Assembly: GCF_004339465.1 (NCBI RefSeq)
Contig: NZ_SMFY01000001.1
Location: 620,001 to 684,000 of the forward strand
Reading direction: 5' to 3'
Origin: Ancylobacter aquaticus
GTDB taxonomy: Bacteria; Pseudomonadota; Alphaproteobacteria; Rhizobiales; Xanthobacteraceae
DNA: 64,000 bases
Shown here: piece by piece, positions 1 through 9,254 of the stretch
How the letters are laid out: each line of letters begins with the position of its first letter
Position numbering within the stretch: position 1 is the first letter of the stretch
The notes under the pieces: generated by a model
Seen by the model: the letters and a program-made list of their open reading frames with translations, nothing else
What the model was told of the DNA's origin: nothing
Database searches by the model: none
Made by a program: the position numbers and the translations under genes

Positions 1-630
1 CATCTCGACGAGATCCGCGCCGGCGCCCCCTCGCGTGCCGCGACGCCGGCGCTCAACCGCGCGCTGGCGGCAGCGGAACAGGCGGTGGAACTGGCCCCGA
101 CCAGCGCCTTCGCCCGCCGGGTGCTGATGGACGTGCATTTCTTTCGCGGCGAGCGCGCGGCCACGCTGGCGGCGGGGGCCAGCGCGCTGGAGCTCAACCC
201 CTATGATGTCGACATACTGGCGGATTTCGGTGGCCGGCTGATCGCCCTGGGGGAGACCGCGCGCGGCGAGGCGATGCTGGCGCAGACGGCCCATGCGGCG
301 CCGGGCATGCCGCCCTGGGTGGATTATCACCGCGTGATCGCCGCCTATCTCAGGGGCGACGTGCCGGCGGCGGCGGCCGCGGCGGACCATTTGATGGGCG
401 AGGGCTACGCGCCGGGGCTGCTGGCGCGGGCGCTGGCCAGCCATCTCGCCGGCGAGGATGACGAGGCGCGGGCCGACGTCGCCAAGCTGGTCGCCATCGC
501 GCCGGGCTGGGCGAGCGAGCCCGATGCCATGATCGGCCGCTTTTTTCCCGATGCCGGCGTTGCCCGCAAGGTGCGGGCCGACCTCTCCGATATCGGCCTG
601 AAGCTGAGCGATTCTGCCGCCGCGAACTGA
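1..630 (+). CDS. TPR-like repeat protein, C-terminal part (5' end outside window)
   Basis: The reading frame is open from the first base and ends in TGA at 628-630, leaving about 209 residues. The visible part is alanine-rich and helical. It resembles stacked tetratricopeptide units, for example the stretches LNPYDVDILADFGGRLIALG and AAPGWA, with regularly spaced Ala, Gly and Tyr. Proteins of this kind often carry TPRs behind an adenylate cyclase or CadC-like DNA-binding domain, but nothing N-terminal can be seen here, so the function is unknown. The next gene begins about 100 bases downstream on the same strand. Confidence 0.6.
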   Translation, partial: HLDEIRAGAPSRAATPALNRALAAAEQAVELAPTSAFARRVLMDVHFFRGERAATLAAGASALELNPYDVDILADFGGRLIALGETARGEAMLAQTAHAAPGMPPWVDYHRVIAAYLRGDVPAAAAAADHLMGEGYAPGLLARALASHLAGEDDEARADVAKLVAIAPGWASEPDAMIGRFFPDAGVARKVRADLSDIGLKLSDSAAAN

Positions 631-732
631 ACCGGGCCGGGCGGCGCGCACAAGGTCGCGTGGCGCGGGCGGGCGGGAGCGGCTATAGGCTTGGCCGCTT
701 CCCGGATATCCCCTTCCACGCGGACCCTTCTC

Positions 733-1848
733 ATGTCGGACAGTTTCGATCTCGCCATTGTCGGCGCGGGTGTCGTCGGTCTCGGCCACGCTATTGCGGC
801 GCGGCGGCGCGGGCTGAAGACGGTTCTCATCGACCGCGACGCGCAGGCCAATGGCGCTTCGGTGCGCAATTTCGGGTTCATTACCGTCACCGGCCAGCAG
901 CGCGGGACGTGCTGGCGCCGGGCGATGCGCTCGCGCGACATCTGGGCCGAGGTGGCGCCGAAGGCTGGCATCGAAGTGGTGCATCGCGGCCTGCTGGTGG
1001 CCGTGCGGCGCCCCGAGGCGATGGCGGTGCTGGAGGCGTTCCGCGCCACGGAAATGGGCGAGGGCTGCGACATGCTCACCGCCGAAGCGGCGCGCGAGCG
1101 GCTGCCGGCGCTCACCGGCGACCTCGCAGGCGGGCTGTGGAGCCCGCACGACATGCGCGTCGAATCGCGCGACGCCATTCCCCGCCTTGCCGCCTGGCTG
1201 GCCAGCGAGGGCGTGGAGTTCCGCCGCGAGAGCGCGGTCACAGCGGTGGAGCCGGGCCGGGTCGTCACCTCCTCCGGCGAGGTGAGGGCGTCGCGCATCG
1301 TGGTGGCGCCGGGCGACGATTTCCACACCCTGTTCGAGGACCGTTTCAAGGCTTATGGCGTCACCCGCTGCAAGCTGCACATGCTGCGGGTGAAGGACCC
1401 CGCGCTGGGCACCCTGCCGGGCTCCGTGATGACCGACCTCTCGCTCGGGCGCTATCTCGGCTATGCGGAACTTCCCGAGGCGGAGGCGCTCAAGCGGCTG
1501 CTGGCGGCCGAGCAGGCCGAGCACCTGAAGCACGGCGTACACCTCATCGTGGTGCAGTCGGCCGACGGGTCGCTGGTGGTGGGCGACAGCCATCATTATG
1601 GCGCGACCCCGGACCCCTTCGCGCCCGATTTCGTCGACGAGCTGATCCTCGACGAATACGCCGCCCTGTTCGGCCGCCGGCCGCCTGTCGCCGAGCGCTG
1701 GATCGGCACCTATGCCTCGGCGCCCGACCGGCTCGCCTTCATCGACCGGCCGCACGACCATATCCGCCTCGTGGTGGTGACGAGCGGCACCGGCGCTTCC
1801 ACCGGCTTCGCGATTGCCGAGGAGGCGGTGGCGGAACTGTTCGATTAA
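733..1848 (+). CDS. FAD-dependent amine oxidoreductase of the TIGR03364 type
   Basis: A 371-residue flavoprotein of the DAO (D-amino-acid/glycine oxidase) superfamily. The N-terminal dinucleotide-binding motif GAGVVGLGHA is at residues 11-20, followed by an acidic residue at the end of the second strand (LIDRD). The C-terminal FAD/substrate segment contains SGTGASTGFAIAEE. The pattern (ASVRNFGFITVTGQ, then HDMRVESRDAIPRL) is that of the TIGR03364 clade. In other genomes that clade lies beside phosphonatase-like genes and is proposed to deaminate an aminophosphonate; no phosphonate gene is present here, so the substrate is open. The ATG at 733 (MSDSFDLA) was chosen because the Rossmann strand follows directly; an in-frame ATG at 691 would add an unlikely 14 residues. 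Confidence 0.8.
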   Translation: MSDSFDLAIVGAGVVGLGHAIAARRRGLKTVLIDRDAQANGASVRNFGFITVTGQQRGTCWRRAMRSRDIWAEVAPKAGIEVVHRGLLVAVRRPEAMAVLEAFRATEMGEGCDMLTAEAARERLPALTGDLAGGLWSPHDMRVESRDAIPRLAAWLASEGVEFRRESAVTAVEPGRVVTSSGEVRASRIVVAPGDDFHTLFEDRFKAYGVTRCKLHMLRVKDPALGTLPGSVMTDLSLGRYLGYAELPEAEALKRLLAAEQAEHLKHGVHLIVVQSADGSLVVGDSHHYGATPDPFAPDFVDELILDEYAALFGRRPPVAERWIGTYASAPDRLAFIDRPHDHIRLVVVTSGTGASTGFAIAEEAVAELFD

Positions 1849-1873
1849 AAGGGATTGGGCTGAAGAGCCTTTG

Positions 1874-1979
1874 CTGGGTCCCGGATCGGCGCTCCGCCTG
1901 CGGCGTGGCTGGTCCGGGACACGGGCAATCTCTGTTCCCGGACCAGCTGCCTGAAAGGCAGCGCCGATCCGGGACCCAG
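1874..1979. repeat. Long palindromic intergenic repeat, copy A
   Basis: This element fills most of the 281-base gap between the oxidoreductase and hisS. Outer arms CTGGGTCCCGGATCGGCGCT (1874-1893) and its exact complement (1960-1979) pair over 20 bp. Inner arms GCTGGTCCGGGA and TCCCGGACCAGC pair over 12 bp. The RNA would fold into a long cruciform-like hairpin. Related sequence recurs at about 3636-3810 and 6010-6168 and, more diverged, at 10410, 41168, 47431 and 63139. It looks like a REP/BIME-type interspersed repeat; it may also stop transcription from the upstream gene, although there is no U-run. Confidence 0.85.
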
Positions 1980-2129
1980 GAAAAACCCTTCGGCCACATC
2001 TCTTCCACCGCGCGCCGCCGCCTGAGGCCCCCGCCAAACCCCTTCGGCCATGCCCTTCCGCCGCCCCGGCATTGCCGCCACGCGCCCCATCCTCTAAACC
2101 CGCGCCGACACTCGTGAAGGACGGCGCCC

Positions 2130-3614
2130 ATGGCCAAGGACAAACCCACCAAGCTCCGCGCCCGCATGCCGCGCGGCTTTGCCGATCGCGGGCCGGGCGA
2201 GCTCGTGCCGACGCGGGCGATGCTGGAGACCATCCGCAGGGTCTATGAGCTCTATGGCTTCGAGGCGCTGGAGACGCCCTTCATCGAATATACCGACGCG
2301 CTTGGGAAATTCCTGCCCGACCAGGACCGGCCGAATGAGGGCGTGTTCTCCTTCCAGGACGATGACGAGCAGTGGCTGTCGCTGCGCTACGATTTGACCG
2401 CGCCGCTCGCCCGCCATGTCGCGGAGAATTTCGACAAGCTGCCGAAACCCTTCCGCAGCTACCGCGCCGGCTGGGTGTTTCGCAACGAGAAGCCCGGACC
2501 GGGGCGCTTCCGCCAGTTCATGCAGTTCGACGCCGACACGGTGGGCGCGCCGACTGTCGCGGCGGATGCCGAGCTCTGCATGATGATGGCGGATACGCTG
2601 GAAGCGCTGGGCATCGCGCGCGGCGACTATGTCATCAAGGTCAATAACCGCAAGGTTCTCGACGGCGTGCTGGAGGCGATCGGCCTCGGCGGCGACGAGA
2701 ATGCCGGACGCCGGCTAACGGTTCTGCGGGCCATCGACAAGTCCGACAAGGTGGGCATCTCAGGCGTGCGCGACCTGCTCGGCGAAGGCCGCTGGGAGAA
2801 CCCCGAGGCCAAGAGCGGCGACTTCACCAAAGGCGCGGGGCTGGATGAGGGGCAGATCGAGATCGTGCTTGCTTCGCTCGATCCGGCAGCGGGCCAGGCT
2901 GCCGAGAACGACGCCTATCGCGCAGGAAAGGCGGAACTTGATGAGATCCGGGAATTTGTAAACGCAGCCGGCTACGCCAACCGCATCCGCATCGATCCCT
3001 CCGTCGTCCGTGGCCTTGAATACTATACGGGCCCGGTCTTCGAGGCCGAGCTGACCTTCGAGGTGAAGGACGAGAAGGGCCGCCCGGTGCGCTTCGGTTC
3101 CGTTGGCGGCGGCGGGCGGTATGATGGGTTGGTCGGGCGCTTCCGGGGGGAAGCTGTGCCGGCTACGGGTTTTTCCATCGGCGTCTCGCGCCTCGCCTCG
3201 GCGCTGTCCTATCTGAAGCAGGACGCCGCGCCGGAGTTCGGCCCGGTGGTCGTCGTGGTGATGGATCGCGACCAGACGGCGCATTATATGGGCCTCGTCG
3301 GCACATTGCGGCAGGCCGGCATCCGCGCCGAAATGTATCTCGGCAACCCGAAGAACCTCGGCAACCAGTTCAAATATGCCGACCGCCGCAACTCGCCTTG
3401 CGTGGTCATCCAGGGTTCGGATGAGCGGGCTAGCGGGCAGGTGCAGATCAAGGATCTGATCGAGGGCGCCAAGGCCGCCGCCGCCATCACCGACAATGCC
3501 GAGTGGCGCGAGAGCCGCCCGGCGCAGTTCGCCTGTGGCGAGGACGAGCTGGTGGCCAAGGTGCGCGAGCTGCTCGACCATCACGGCGTCCCGCACGGCG
3601 CCGCGTTGGGGTGA
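2130..3614 (+). CDS. hisS: Histidine--tRNA ligase
   Basis: A cytoplasmic class II aminoacyl-tRNA synthetase of 494 residues that charges tRNA-His. Motif 2 is visible as [17 protein letters not shown] (118-134), the histidine-specific segment [13 protein letters not shown] begins at residue 295, and motif 3 glycines follow in GGGGRYDGL. The C-terminal anticodon-binding fold spans roughly 385-485. The length is above the about 420-430 residues of enterobacterial HisS but normal for the longer alphaproteobacterial form. The ATG at 2130 follows a gap holding a palindromic repeat. hisZ and hisG lie downstream but are separated by a second repeat, so hisS may be its own transcription unit. Confidence 0.95.
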   Translation: MAKDKPTKLRARMPRGFADRGPGELVPTRAMLETIRRVYELYGFEALETPFIEYTDALGKFLPDQDRPNEGVFSFQDDDEQWLSLRYDLTAPLARHVAENFDKLPKPFRSYRAGWVFRNEKPGPGRFRQFMQFDADTVGAPTVAADAELCMMMADTLEALGIARGDYVIKVNNRKVLDGVLEAIGLGGDENAGRRLTVLRAIDKSDKVGISGVRDLLGEGRWENPEAKSGDFTKGAGLDEGQIEIVLASLDPAAGQAAENDAYRAGKAELDEIREFVNAAGYANRIRIDPSVVRGLEYYTGPVFEAELTFEVKDEKGRPVRFGSVGGGGRYDGLVGRFRGEAVPATGFSIGVSRLASALSYLKQDAAPEFGPVVVVVMDRDQTAHYMGLVGTLRQAGIRAEMYLGNPKNLGNQFKYADRRNSPCVVIQGSDERASGQVQIKDLIEGAKAAAAITDNAEWRESRPAQFACGEDELVAKVRELLDHHGVPHGAALG

Positions 3615-3635
3615 GGGGGGCAGCGTGTGCACCCT

Positions 3636-3810
3636 GTTCCCCGGACGCGCCGCATGGCGCGATCCGGGGCCCAGGGGGTTAGGCGCATCCTTTCCCCTAA
3701 CCGGCGGCGGGCGGTGCTCGATACGAAGGCATATGGCCGCCTGCGGCGGGTCTTCTCCTGGGTCCCGGATCGGCGCTCCGCCTGCGGCTTCGCTTGTCCG
3801 GGACACTCCC
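3636..3810. repeat. Palindromic intergenic repeat, copy B
   Basis: The 301-base gap between hisS and hisZ carries two repeat units facing each other. The left unit (from about 3636) contains CCCCGGACGCG and GATCCGGGGCCCAGG. The right unit (about 3757-3810) contains CCTGGGTCCCGGATCGGCGC, identical to the core of the copy at 1874, and ends in TTGTCCGGGACA. The two units are imperfect reverse complements, so the whole block can fold on itself. No coding potential was seen in the gap. Confidence 0.8.
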
Positions 3811-3915
3811 GCCCGGAAACCATGTTCGCGCCCCCCGCATGGACCGGGGCGCGGGGCTTTGCTAGAAGCGCGCAGCTTCATCAACGGCCCATTTACCCGC
3901 AGACCGGACCCGCCC

Positions 3916-5034
3916 ATGCCCGCCGACCAAAGCCACGCCGAGGAACTGCTCGCGCTCTATGCGCGGGCCGGCTTCGCGCGCGTCGAGCCGCCGGTGCTCC
4001 AGCCGGCCGACGCCTTTCTCGACCTCTCGGGCGAGGAAATGCGGCGCACCATGTTCATCACCACAGATCCGGAGGGGAACGAGCTGTGCCTGCGGCCGGA
4101 CCTCACCTTGCCGGTGTGCCGCCACTACATCGGCGAGGGCGCCGCGCAGCCGCGCGATTTCGCCTATCTCGGCCCGGTGTTCCGCTCCGACGTGCCGGGC
4201 GGCGAGCTGCTGCAGGCCGGTGTCGAATCCTTCGGCCGGCATGATCGCGAGGCGGCGGACGCCGACCTTCTGGCGCTGGGGCTGGAGACGGCGGCGTTGT
4301 GGGGGGTGATCGACCCCACCATCCGGCTCGGCGATGCCGGCCTGTTCGCCACCCTGCTCGACGCGCTGAACCTGCCCCCGCTGTGGCGGCGGCGGCTGAT
4401 CAAGGATTTCGCCCGCTCCGGCGATCTCGGTGCCGACCTTGCTCTGTTGAAGCAGCGCCCGGAGGCCGGCGGCGTCACCGCCCATGCCGGCGTGCTCTCG
4501 GCGCTGGCGGGCTCCGACCCCGACGCGGCGCGCGCGCTGGTGACGGACCTGCTCTCCATTGCCGGCATCTCCACCGTGGGCGGGCGCAGCGTGTCGGAAA
4601 TCGCCGAGCGCTTTCTCGAACAGGCGGCGCCCGGCGACGGCGAGGGCCTTTCGGCCGAGAAGGTGGCGGTGATCGAGCGCTATCTCGCCATTGCCGGCAA
4701 TCCCGACCAGGCGGCGGCGACCCTGCGGGCGCTGGCGGGCGAGGCGGGGCTCGATCTCGGCCGCGCGCTCGACGCCTTCGAGACCCGCACCCATTTCATC
4801 GCCGCGCAGGGCATCGAGCCAGGCCGGCTTTCCTTCGCCGCCGCCTTTGGCCGGCCGCTCGACTATTACTCGGGCATGGTGTTCGAGCTGCACGAGAACG
4901 GGGCCGGCGCGCCGCTGGTGGCGGGCGGGCGCTATGACGGGCTGCTCGGCCGGCTCGGTGCCGGCGAACCGATCCCCGCCGTCGGCTTCGCGGTGTGGCT
5001 CGGCCGTCTCGACGCCGTGGAGGCCCGCCCGTGA
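3916..5034 (+). CDS. hisZ: ATP phosphoribosyltransferase regulatory subunit HisZ
   Basis: A 372-residue HisS-like paralogue without aminoacylation activity; in the known family it joins HisG to form the first, feedback-inhibited enzyme of histidine synthesis. Class II synthetase-like signatures are present: [17 protein letters not shown] near residues 58-75, [11 protein letters not shown] near 317, and [12 protein letters not shown] near 337. The ATG at 3916 ([12 protein letters not shown]) is the start that gives the usual N-terminus. Its TGA (5032-5034) overlaps the GTG of hisG (5031-5033), so the two subunits are probably translationally coupled. Confidence 0.93.
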   Translation: MPADQSHAEELLALYARAGFARVEPPVLQPADAFLDLSGEEMRRTMFITTDPEGNELCLRPDLTLPVCRHYIGEGAAQPRDFAYLGPVFRSDVPGGELLQAGVESFGRHDREAADADLLALGLETAALWGVIDPTIRLGDAGLFATLLDALNLPPLWRRRLIKDFARSGDLGADLALLKQRPEAGGVTAHAGVLSALAGSDPDAARALVTDLLSIAGISTVGGRSVSEIAERFLEQAAPGDGEGLSAEKVAVIERYLAIAGNPDQAAATLRALAGEAGLDLGRALDAFETRTHFIAAQGIEPGRLSFAAAFGRPLDYYSGMVFELHENGAGAPLVAGGRYDGLLGRLGAGEPIPAVGFAVWLGRLDAVEARP

Positions 5035-6008
5035 GTACCGCACCGCTGATCATCGCCGTGCCTTCCAAGGGCCGGCTGCAGGAAAACGCCACCGGCTTCT
5101 TCGCCCGCGCCGGCATGTCGCTGACCCAGTCGCGCGGGTCCCGCGACTATCGCGGCATGCTGACCGGGGTGGAAGGGGTGGAGGTCGCCTATCTCTCGGC
5201 GTCCGAAATCGCCAGCCAGCTCGCCGCCGGCGCGGTGCATCTGGGCGTCACCGGCGAGGATCTGGTGCGCGAGAGCATCCCGGACGCCGATTCCAAGGTG
5301 CTGCTGATCGAGGGGCTGGGCTTCGGCCAGGCCAATGTCGTGGTGGCGGTGCCGCAGGCGTGGATCGACGTGCGCACCATGCGCGACCTCGACGACGTGG
5401 CGACGCATTTCCACGCCACGCGCGGCCGGCGGGTGCGGGTGGCGACGAAATATCTCAACCTCACGCGCGGCTTCTTCGCCCGCCACGGCATTGTCGACTA
5501 CCGCATCGTCGAGAGCCTCGGGGCCACCGAGGGCACGCCGGCCGCGGGCACGGCGGAGCTGATCGTCGACATCACCACGACCGGCTCGACGCTCGCGGCC
5601 AACGCGCTGAAGGTGATCGACGACGGCGTCATCCTGCGCTCGGAGGCCAATCTGGTTGCCTCCCTGCACGCGGACTGGAACCCGGCCGCGAAGGCGGCGG
5701 CGCGGGCGCTGCTCGACCGCGTCACCGCCGCCAAGCGCGCGGCGACCATGCGCGAGGTGAAGACCCGCTTCGCCGCTTGCGACGCCGGCGTGGTGCAGGA
5801 GGCGGTGCGCCGCTTCCGCGCATTGGCGCCGTTCGGCGCGCCGACCTCGTCCGGCATGGTGACGCTGCACTGCCCGCCGGACACGCTGCACGCGCTCGCG
5901 GTGTTTTTGCGCGAGCAGGGCGCGGCGACGGTGTCGGTCGGCCCGCTCGACTATGTGTTCGCGGCGGAAAACCCGCTTTATGCGACGCTGGAAGAGCGGA
6001 TCGGCTAG
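5031..6008 (+). CDS. hisG: ATP phosphoribosyltransferase catalytic subunit
   Basis: It condenses ATP with PRPP in the first step of histidine synthesis. The protein has 325 residues from the GTG at 5031, inside the GTGA overlap with hisZ. The N-terminal motif [21 protein letters not shown] and the phosphate-binding segment [19 protein letters not shown] (about residues 178-196) identify the family. Short-form HisG proteins that use HisZ are about 200-230 residues; this one has roughly 100 extra C-terminal residues, a length known in Bradyrhizobium-like genomes. An in-frame ATG at 4995 lies inside hisZ and has no support. Confidence 0.93.
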   Translation: MSTAPLIIAVPSKGRLQENATGFFARAGMSLTQSRGSRDYRGMLTGVEGVEVAYLSASEIASQLAAGAVHLGVTGEDLVRESIPDADSKVLLIEGLGFGQANVVVAVPQAWIDVRTMRDLDDVATHFHATRGRRVRVATKYLNLTRGFFARHGIVDYRIVESLGATEGTPAAGTAELIVDITTTGSTLAANALKVIDDGVILRSEANLVASLHADWNPAAKAAARALLDRVTAAKRAATMREVKTRFAACDAGVVQEAVRRFRALAPFGAPTSSGMVTLHCPPDTLHALAVFLREQGAATVSVGPLDYVFAAENPLYATLEERIG

Positions 6009-6009
6009 T

Positions 6010-6168
6010 GGGACAGTTTCCCGGTCCAGCGGAGCCGAAGGCGAAGCGCCGCGCCGGGATCCAGGAATAACCCTTCTGCCGCACTCTCTGTGAGGTTTGG
6101 GCGCTGCGCGGGGTTCCCCCTGGGTCCCGGAGCGGCGCGGCACGCTGTGCCGCTGGTCCGGGAAACGG
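6010..6168. repeat. Palindromic intergenic repeat, copy C, between convergent genes
   Basis: The whole gap between hisG and the convergent cysG gene is an imperfect inverted repeat. GTTTCCCGGTCCAGCGG near 6014 pairs with CCGCTGGTCCGGGAAAC near 6151. Inside, CGCCGGGATCCAGG pairs with CCTGGGTCCCGGAGCGGCG. It has the same design as the copies at 1874 and 3636. Placed between converging genes it could act as a bidirectional transcription barrier; this is inference. Confidence 0.8.
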
Positions 6169-6170
6169 GC

Positions 6171-7676
6171 TTACCCCTGCGCGACGTGGGCGTTCTCTTC
6201 CGCCTCAATCGGCAGCGCGAAGGCGGCCGCCTCGCCGATGGCGTGGCCGAACAGGATGAGGCACGGGCCACCGGCGCCGTCGGCCACGGCCGCCTCAAGC
6301 GCCGTCTGCAGCGTGCCGACGGTGGCCGGCACCTGCCGCTCCTCGGGCCGTGTGGCGGAGAAGATGGCGATGGCCGGCGTCGCCGGGTCGAGCCCGGCCT
6401 CCATCGCCTTGCCCGCGAGCTCGCCCCAGGTGCGCTGGGGCATGTAGACCACCGTGGTGGCGGCGGGGTCGGCCAGTGCCTGCCAGTCGAGATCGCGCGG
6501 CAGCTTGCCGTCTCTCGCATGGGCGGTGACGAATTGCAGCCGGCGGGCATGGTCGCGATGGGTGAGCGAGAGCGTGAGCCGGCTCGCCGCCCCCTGCGCC
6601 GCGGTGATGCCCGGCACCACTTCCACCGGCAGGCCGGCCTTCTGCGCCGCCGCGATCTCCTCGCCGGCACGGCCGAACACCATGGGGTCGCCGCCCTTGA
6701 GGCGCACCACGCGCTTGCCCTGCTTCGCCAGCGAGACCATCAGCGCGTTGATGTCGTCCTGCTTGCAGGAGGGGCGGTAGCCGGTCTTGCCGACCAGCAT
6801 CTTTCTCGCCTCGCGGCGGGCGACATCCAGCACCGCCGGCGCGACAAGGTCGTCATAGAGCACGACATCGGCCGATTGCAGCACGCGCACGGCCTTCAGC
6901 GTCAGCAGTTCCGGGTCGCCCGGGCCGGCGCCGACCAGCGCGACCGAGCCGCGCGGCGTGTCGGTGCGTTCCACCTCGGCGCGGCCGAGCAGGCTTTCGC
7001 GCAGGGCCTCCGAGGGCTCGGCCTCGGGCGTCTCCAGCGCGGCGCGGGTGAAGCGCTCCCAGAAGCTGCGGCGGCCCTGATAGGAGAGCGCGAGCGCGGC
7101 GACGGACGGGCGCCAGCCGCGCGCGGCCTCGGCCCAGCGCTTGAAGCCCTGCGGGATCACCGCCTCGATCTTGGCGCGCACCGCCTGCCCGAATACCGGG
7201 GCGGCGCCGTCGGTGGAGATGCCGATGACGAGGGGCGAGCGGTTGACGATGGCGCCGAAGGCGAAGTCGCAGAAGGCCGGCTTGTCCACCACATTGACCG
7301 GCACGCCGGCTGTGTGCGCCGCCTGCGCAAAGCGGGCGCATTCCTCGTCGTCCTCGAAGGCGCCGATGGCGAGCGCGGCGCCCGTGAGGTCGGCGGGCGT
7401 CCAGTCCCGGGCGATGAGCAGCAGCGGGCCGTCCGGCGGCGCGGCGGCGAGCGCGAGCAGATCCTCGCACGGCTCGGTGGCCAGCACCTCGACATGCGCG
7501 CCGGCGGCGGAGAGCAGTTCCGCCTTCCACGCCGCCGCCTCCGACCCGCCGGCCAGCACCACCCGGCGCCCGGCCATCGCGAAGAACACCGGCAGGCGGG
7601 CGAGCGGAGCCATGCGCGCCGGCGCGCGGGCGGCGCGGCGCCCGGCGGCGGGGGTGGCGGGAGCGGAATCGGTCAT
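6171..7676 (-). CDS. cysG: Siroheme synthase (uroporphyrinogen-III methyltransferase / precorrin-2 dehydrogenase / ferrochelatase)
   Basis: A multifunctional enzyme that makes siroheme, the cofactor of sulfite and nitrite reductases, from uroporphyrinogen III. The N-terminal dehydrogenase-ferrochelatase half covers residues 30-200 (VVLAGGSEAAAWKAELLSAAGA; CDFAFGAIVNRSPLVIGIST). The C-terminal methyltransferase has VGAGPGDPELLTL (248-260) and KGGDPMVFGR (327-336). Length is 501 residues. The ATG at 7676 was chosen because the predicted promoter places the transcript start near 7705, inside or after the alternative TTG at 7706. No sulfite reductase gene follows; the gene converges on hisG. Confidence 0.92.
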   Translation of the reverse strand: MTDSAPATPAAGRRAARAPARMAPLARLPVFFAMAGRRVVLAGGSEAAAWKAELLSAAGAHVEVLATEPCEDLLALAAAPPDGPLLLIARDWTPADLTGAALAIGAFEDDEECARFAQAAHTAGVPVNVVDKPAFCDFAFGAIVNRSPLVIGISTDGAAPVFGQAVRAKIEAVIPQGFKRWAEAARGWRPSVAALALSYQGRRSFWERFTRAALETPEAEPSEALRESLLGRAEVERTDTPRGSVALVGAGPGDPELLTLKAVRVLQSADVVLYDDLVAPAVLDVARREARKMLVGKTGYRPSCKQDDINALMVSLAKQGKRVVRLKGGDPMVFGRAGEEIAAAQKAGLPVEVVPGITAAQGAASRLTLSLTHRDHARRLQFVTAHARDGKLPRDLDWQALADPAATTVVYMPQRTWGELAGKAMEAGLDPATPAIAIFSATRPEERQVPATVGTLQTALEAAVADGAGGPCLILFGHAIGEAAAFALPIEAEENAHVAQG

Positions 7677-7711
7677 CGCGGCGGTCGTCCGAAGGAGTTC
7701 GTTCAACTTAT

Positions 7712-7749
7712 CACATAAAATTCTCGTCCATTAAAGTCAATGAACGAGA
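7712..7749 (-). promoter_or_regulatory. cysG promoter with inverted-repeat operator candidate
   Basis: Read on the minus strand there is TTGACT (7740-7735), a 17-base spacer and TATGTG (7717-7712), a good sigma-70 promoter for cysG. An inverted repeat with 11-base arms, TCTCGTCCATT (7722-7732) and AATGAACGAGA (7739-7749), one mismatch and a 6-base centre, overlaps the -35 box and part of the spacer. That position suits a repressor. The regulator is not identified from sequence. Confidence 0.65.
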
Positions 7750-7764
7750 TTTTTCGGGAAAAAG

Positions 7765-8262
7765 TCAGTGGCTCTTTTCCGACAATCGGTCGGTCCACGC
7801 CAGCACCACGCCGGAGAGCACGAACACGACATGGATGATGACGAGCCACATGAGCTGCTTTTCATCGACGCCGCGATCGAGGTTCATGAACGCCTTCAGC
7901 AGGGCGATGGCGGAGATGGCGACGATGGAAGCCAGCAGCTTCTGCTTGAGGCCGGAAAAATCGACCTTGGTCATCCATTCCGGCCAGGCGGCATGGCCGG
8001 AGCCGTCGATCTTGGCGACGAAATTCTCATAACCCGAGAAGATGACGATGATGACGAGGCTGCCGGTGAAGGTGAGGTCGACCAGCGCCAGGATGCCGAG
8101 AATGGTGTCGCTCTCGTCGAACTGCGCCGCGTGCGTGACGAAATGGAACAGCTCGACGCCGAATTTGTAGAGCAGCACCGCCAGCGCGATCACCAGCCCG
8201 AGATAGAACGGCGCCATGATCCAGCGGCTGAGCAGGATGATGCGTTCGATGACCTTTTCCAT
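7765..8262 (-). CDS. YqhA/UPF0114 family inner-membrane protein
   Basis: 165 residues, close in length and sequence to E. coli YqhA (164). Diagnostic stretches are SRWIMAPFYLGLVIALAVL near the N-terminus, ESDTILGILALVDLTFTGSL, VIFSGYENFV and the C-terminal KQLMWLVIIHVVFVLSG. About four hydrophobic helices are visible, near residues 15-35, 52-80, 108-125 and 135-155. The biochemical function of the family is not established. The start at 8262 gives MEKVIERIILLSRW, matching the family N-terminus. It follows the 238-residue exported protein gene on the same strand after a 122-base gap holding a GC-rich stem without a U-run. Confidence 0.88.
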   Translation of the reverse strand: MEKVIERIILLSRWIMAPFYLGLVIALAVLLYKFGVELFHFVTHAAQFDESDTILGILALVDLTFTGSLVIIVIFSGYENFVAKIDGSGHAAWPEWMTKVDFSGLKQKLLASIVAISAIALLKAFMNLDRGVDEKQLMWLVIIHVVFVLSGVVLAWTDRLSEKSH

Positions 8263-8384
8263 GCGTCCGTCACCCTGGCCTGACCCCGCCTCTCGCGGGT
8301 GCGAGATGGGTGCCACGGCGCCGCGATGGCGGCAAGGGGGCTTGACAGGGGGCGGCTGCGCGCGCCGCGCAGAGCCGCCGCGCC

Positions 8385-9101
8385 TCAGTTTGCCACGACC
8401 TTCTGGTAGGTGTTCTTCAGCTCGTCCTGGATGACGATGGCGGTGCCCTTGGCGGTGAGCAGAAGGTCCTGGTCCGGGGTGCGGGTGCTGTAGCTCCAGC
8501 CCGCCGGCGACTTCAGCCGGCTGCCGAGACCGGCGAGGTCGGCATAGCTCAGCGTGGGATCGACGATCTGCGCATAGGCCTGCATCACATAGACCGCACC
8601 GTCCGGCCCGTTGAGCTGGAACACCGGCTTGCCGCCATCGAAGCGATAGGTGGTCTCGCGGTCGATGGTCTGCTCGGTATAGGCCGGCCCCATCGCCTGA
8701 TGCAGCGACAGCGCGATTTCCGCGCGCCTGGCCATGACGATGCCGCCCACGGTGATGACCTCGCCGGTCTTCGTCTCGCCCGAGGCGATGATGCCGTCCA
8801 TGATGAAATGGCGCGGGCCGTTCATGACGACGGCAAGCGTGTCGAACTGGCGGAACAGTTCGCGCCGCGTGAGGGCGTCCCACTTGTCGGCGGGGCAGTC
8901 GTCGAAGCCGAGCGTGTTGAAGACCGAGGCCTTGAGGCCCTCCAGGGTCAGGTGCACCGCGACCAGCTCGCAATAGCGCGCATCGCGCAGCACGGCCGGC
9001 AGCTTGGGCACCGGGGCCGCTGCCGGCTGCTGCGCCAGCGCGGCGCCGGCCGGGAGCAGCAGGGCGACCAAGGGCAAGAGGAGGGGGCGGAAGGAGGTCA
9101 C
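8385..9101 (-). CDS. Exported protein of unknown function
   Basis: 238 residues with a clear Sec signal peptide: basic MTSFRP, a leucine-rich core, and a likely cut after LAQ near residue 24. The mature part has two cysteines (RYCELVAV and FDDCPADKW) that could form a disulfide, and no membrane segment or catalytic motif I recognise. It is probably periplasmic. Downstream is the YqhA-like gene in the same direction; upstream, msrA ends 153 bases away on the same strand. I do not recognise the family. Confidence 0.7.
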   Translation of the reverse strand: MTSFRPLLLPLVALLLPAGAALAQQPAAAPVPKLPAVLRDARYCELVAVHLTLEGLKASVFNTLGFDDCPADKWDALTRRELFRQFDTLAVVMNGPRHFIMDGIIASGETKTGEVITVGGIVMARRAEIALSLHQAMGPAYTEQTIDRETTYRFDGGKPVFQLNGPDGAVYVMQAYAQIVDPTLSYADLAGLGSRLKSPAGWSYSTRTPDQDLLLTAKGTAIVIQDELKNTYQKVVAN

Positions 9102-9254
9102 GGGCGCGTTCCTCGTTCGATCAGCGAGGCGCGAACGTTACAATGATGCCTCCCGGCAAAGGAAGAAGCGGGGAGGATAGGTGCAGGAATCGACAGGTGG
9201 GCGGTTGAGCGGGCGCGTCGGGCGCGGTGGGAAAACCCGCCGCGCCCTGTCTGG

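Noticed and set aside
7677-7706. TTG start for cysG at 7706
   Set aside because: It lies at or before the predicted transcript start and adds ten unconserved residues; ATG at 7676 is preferred.
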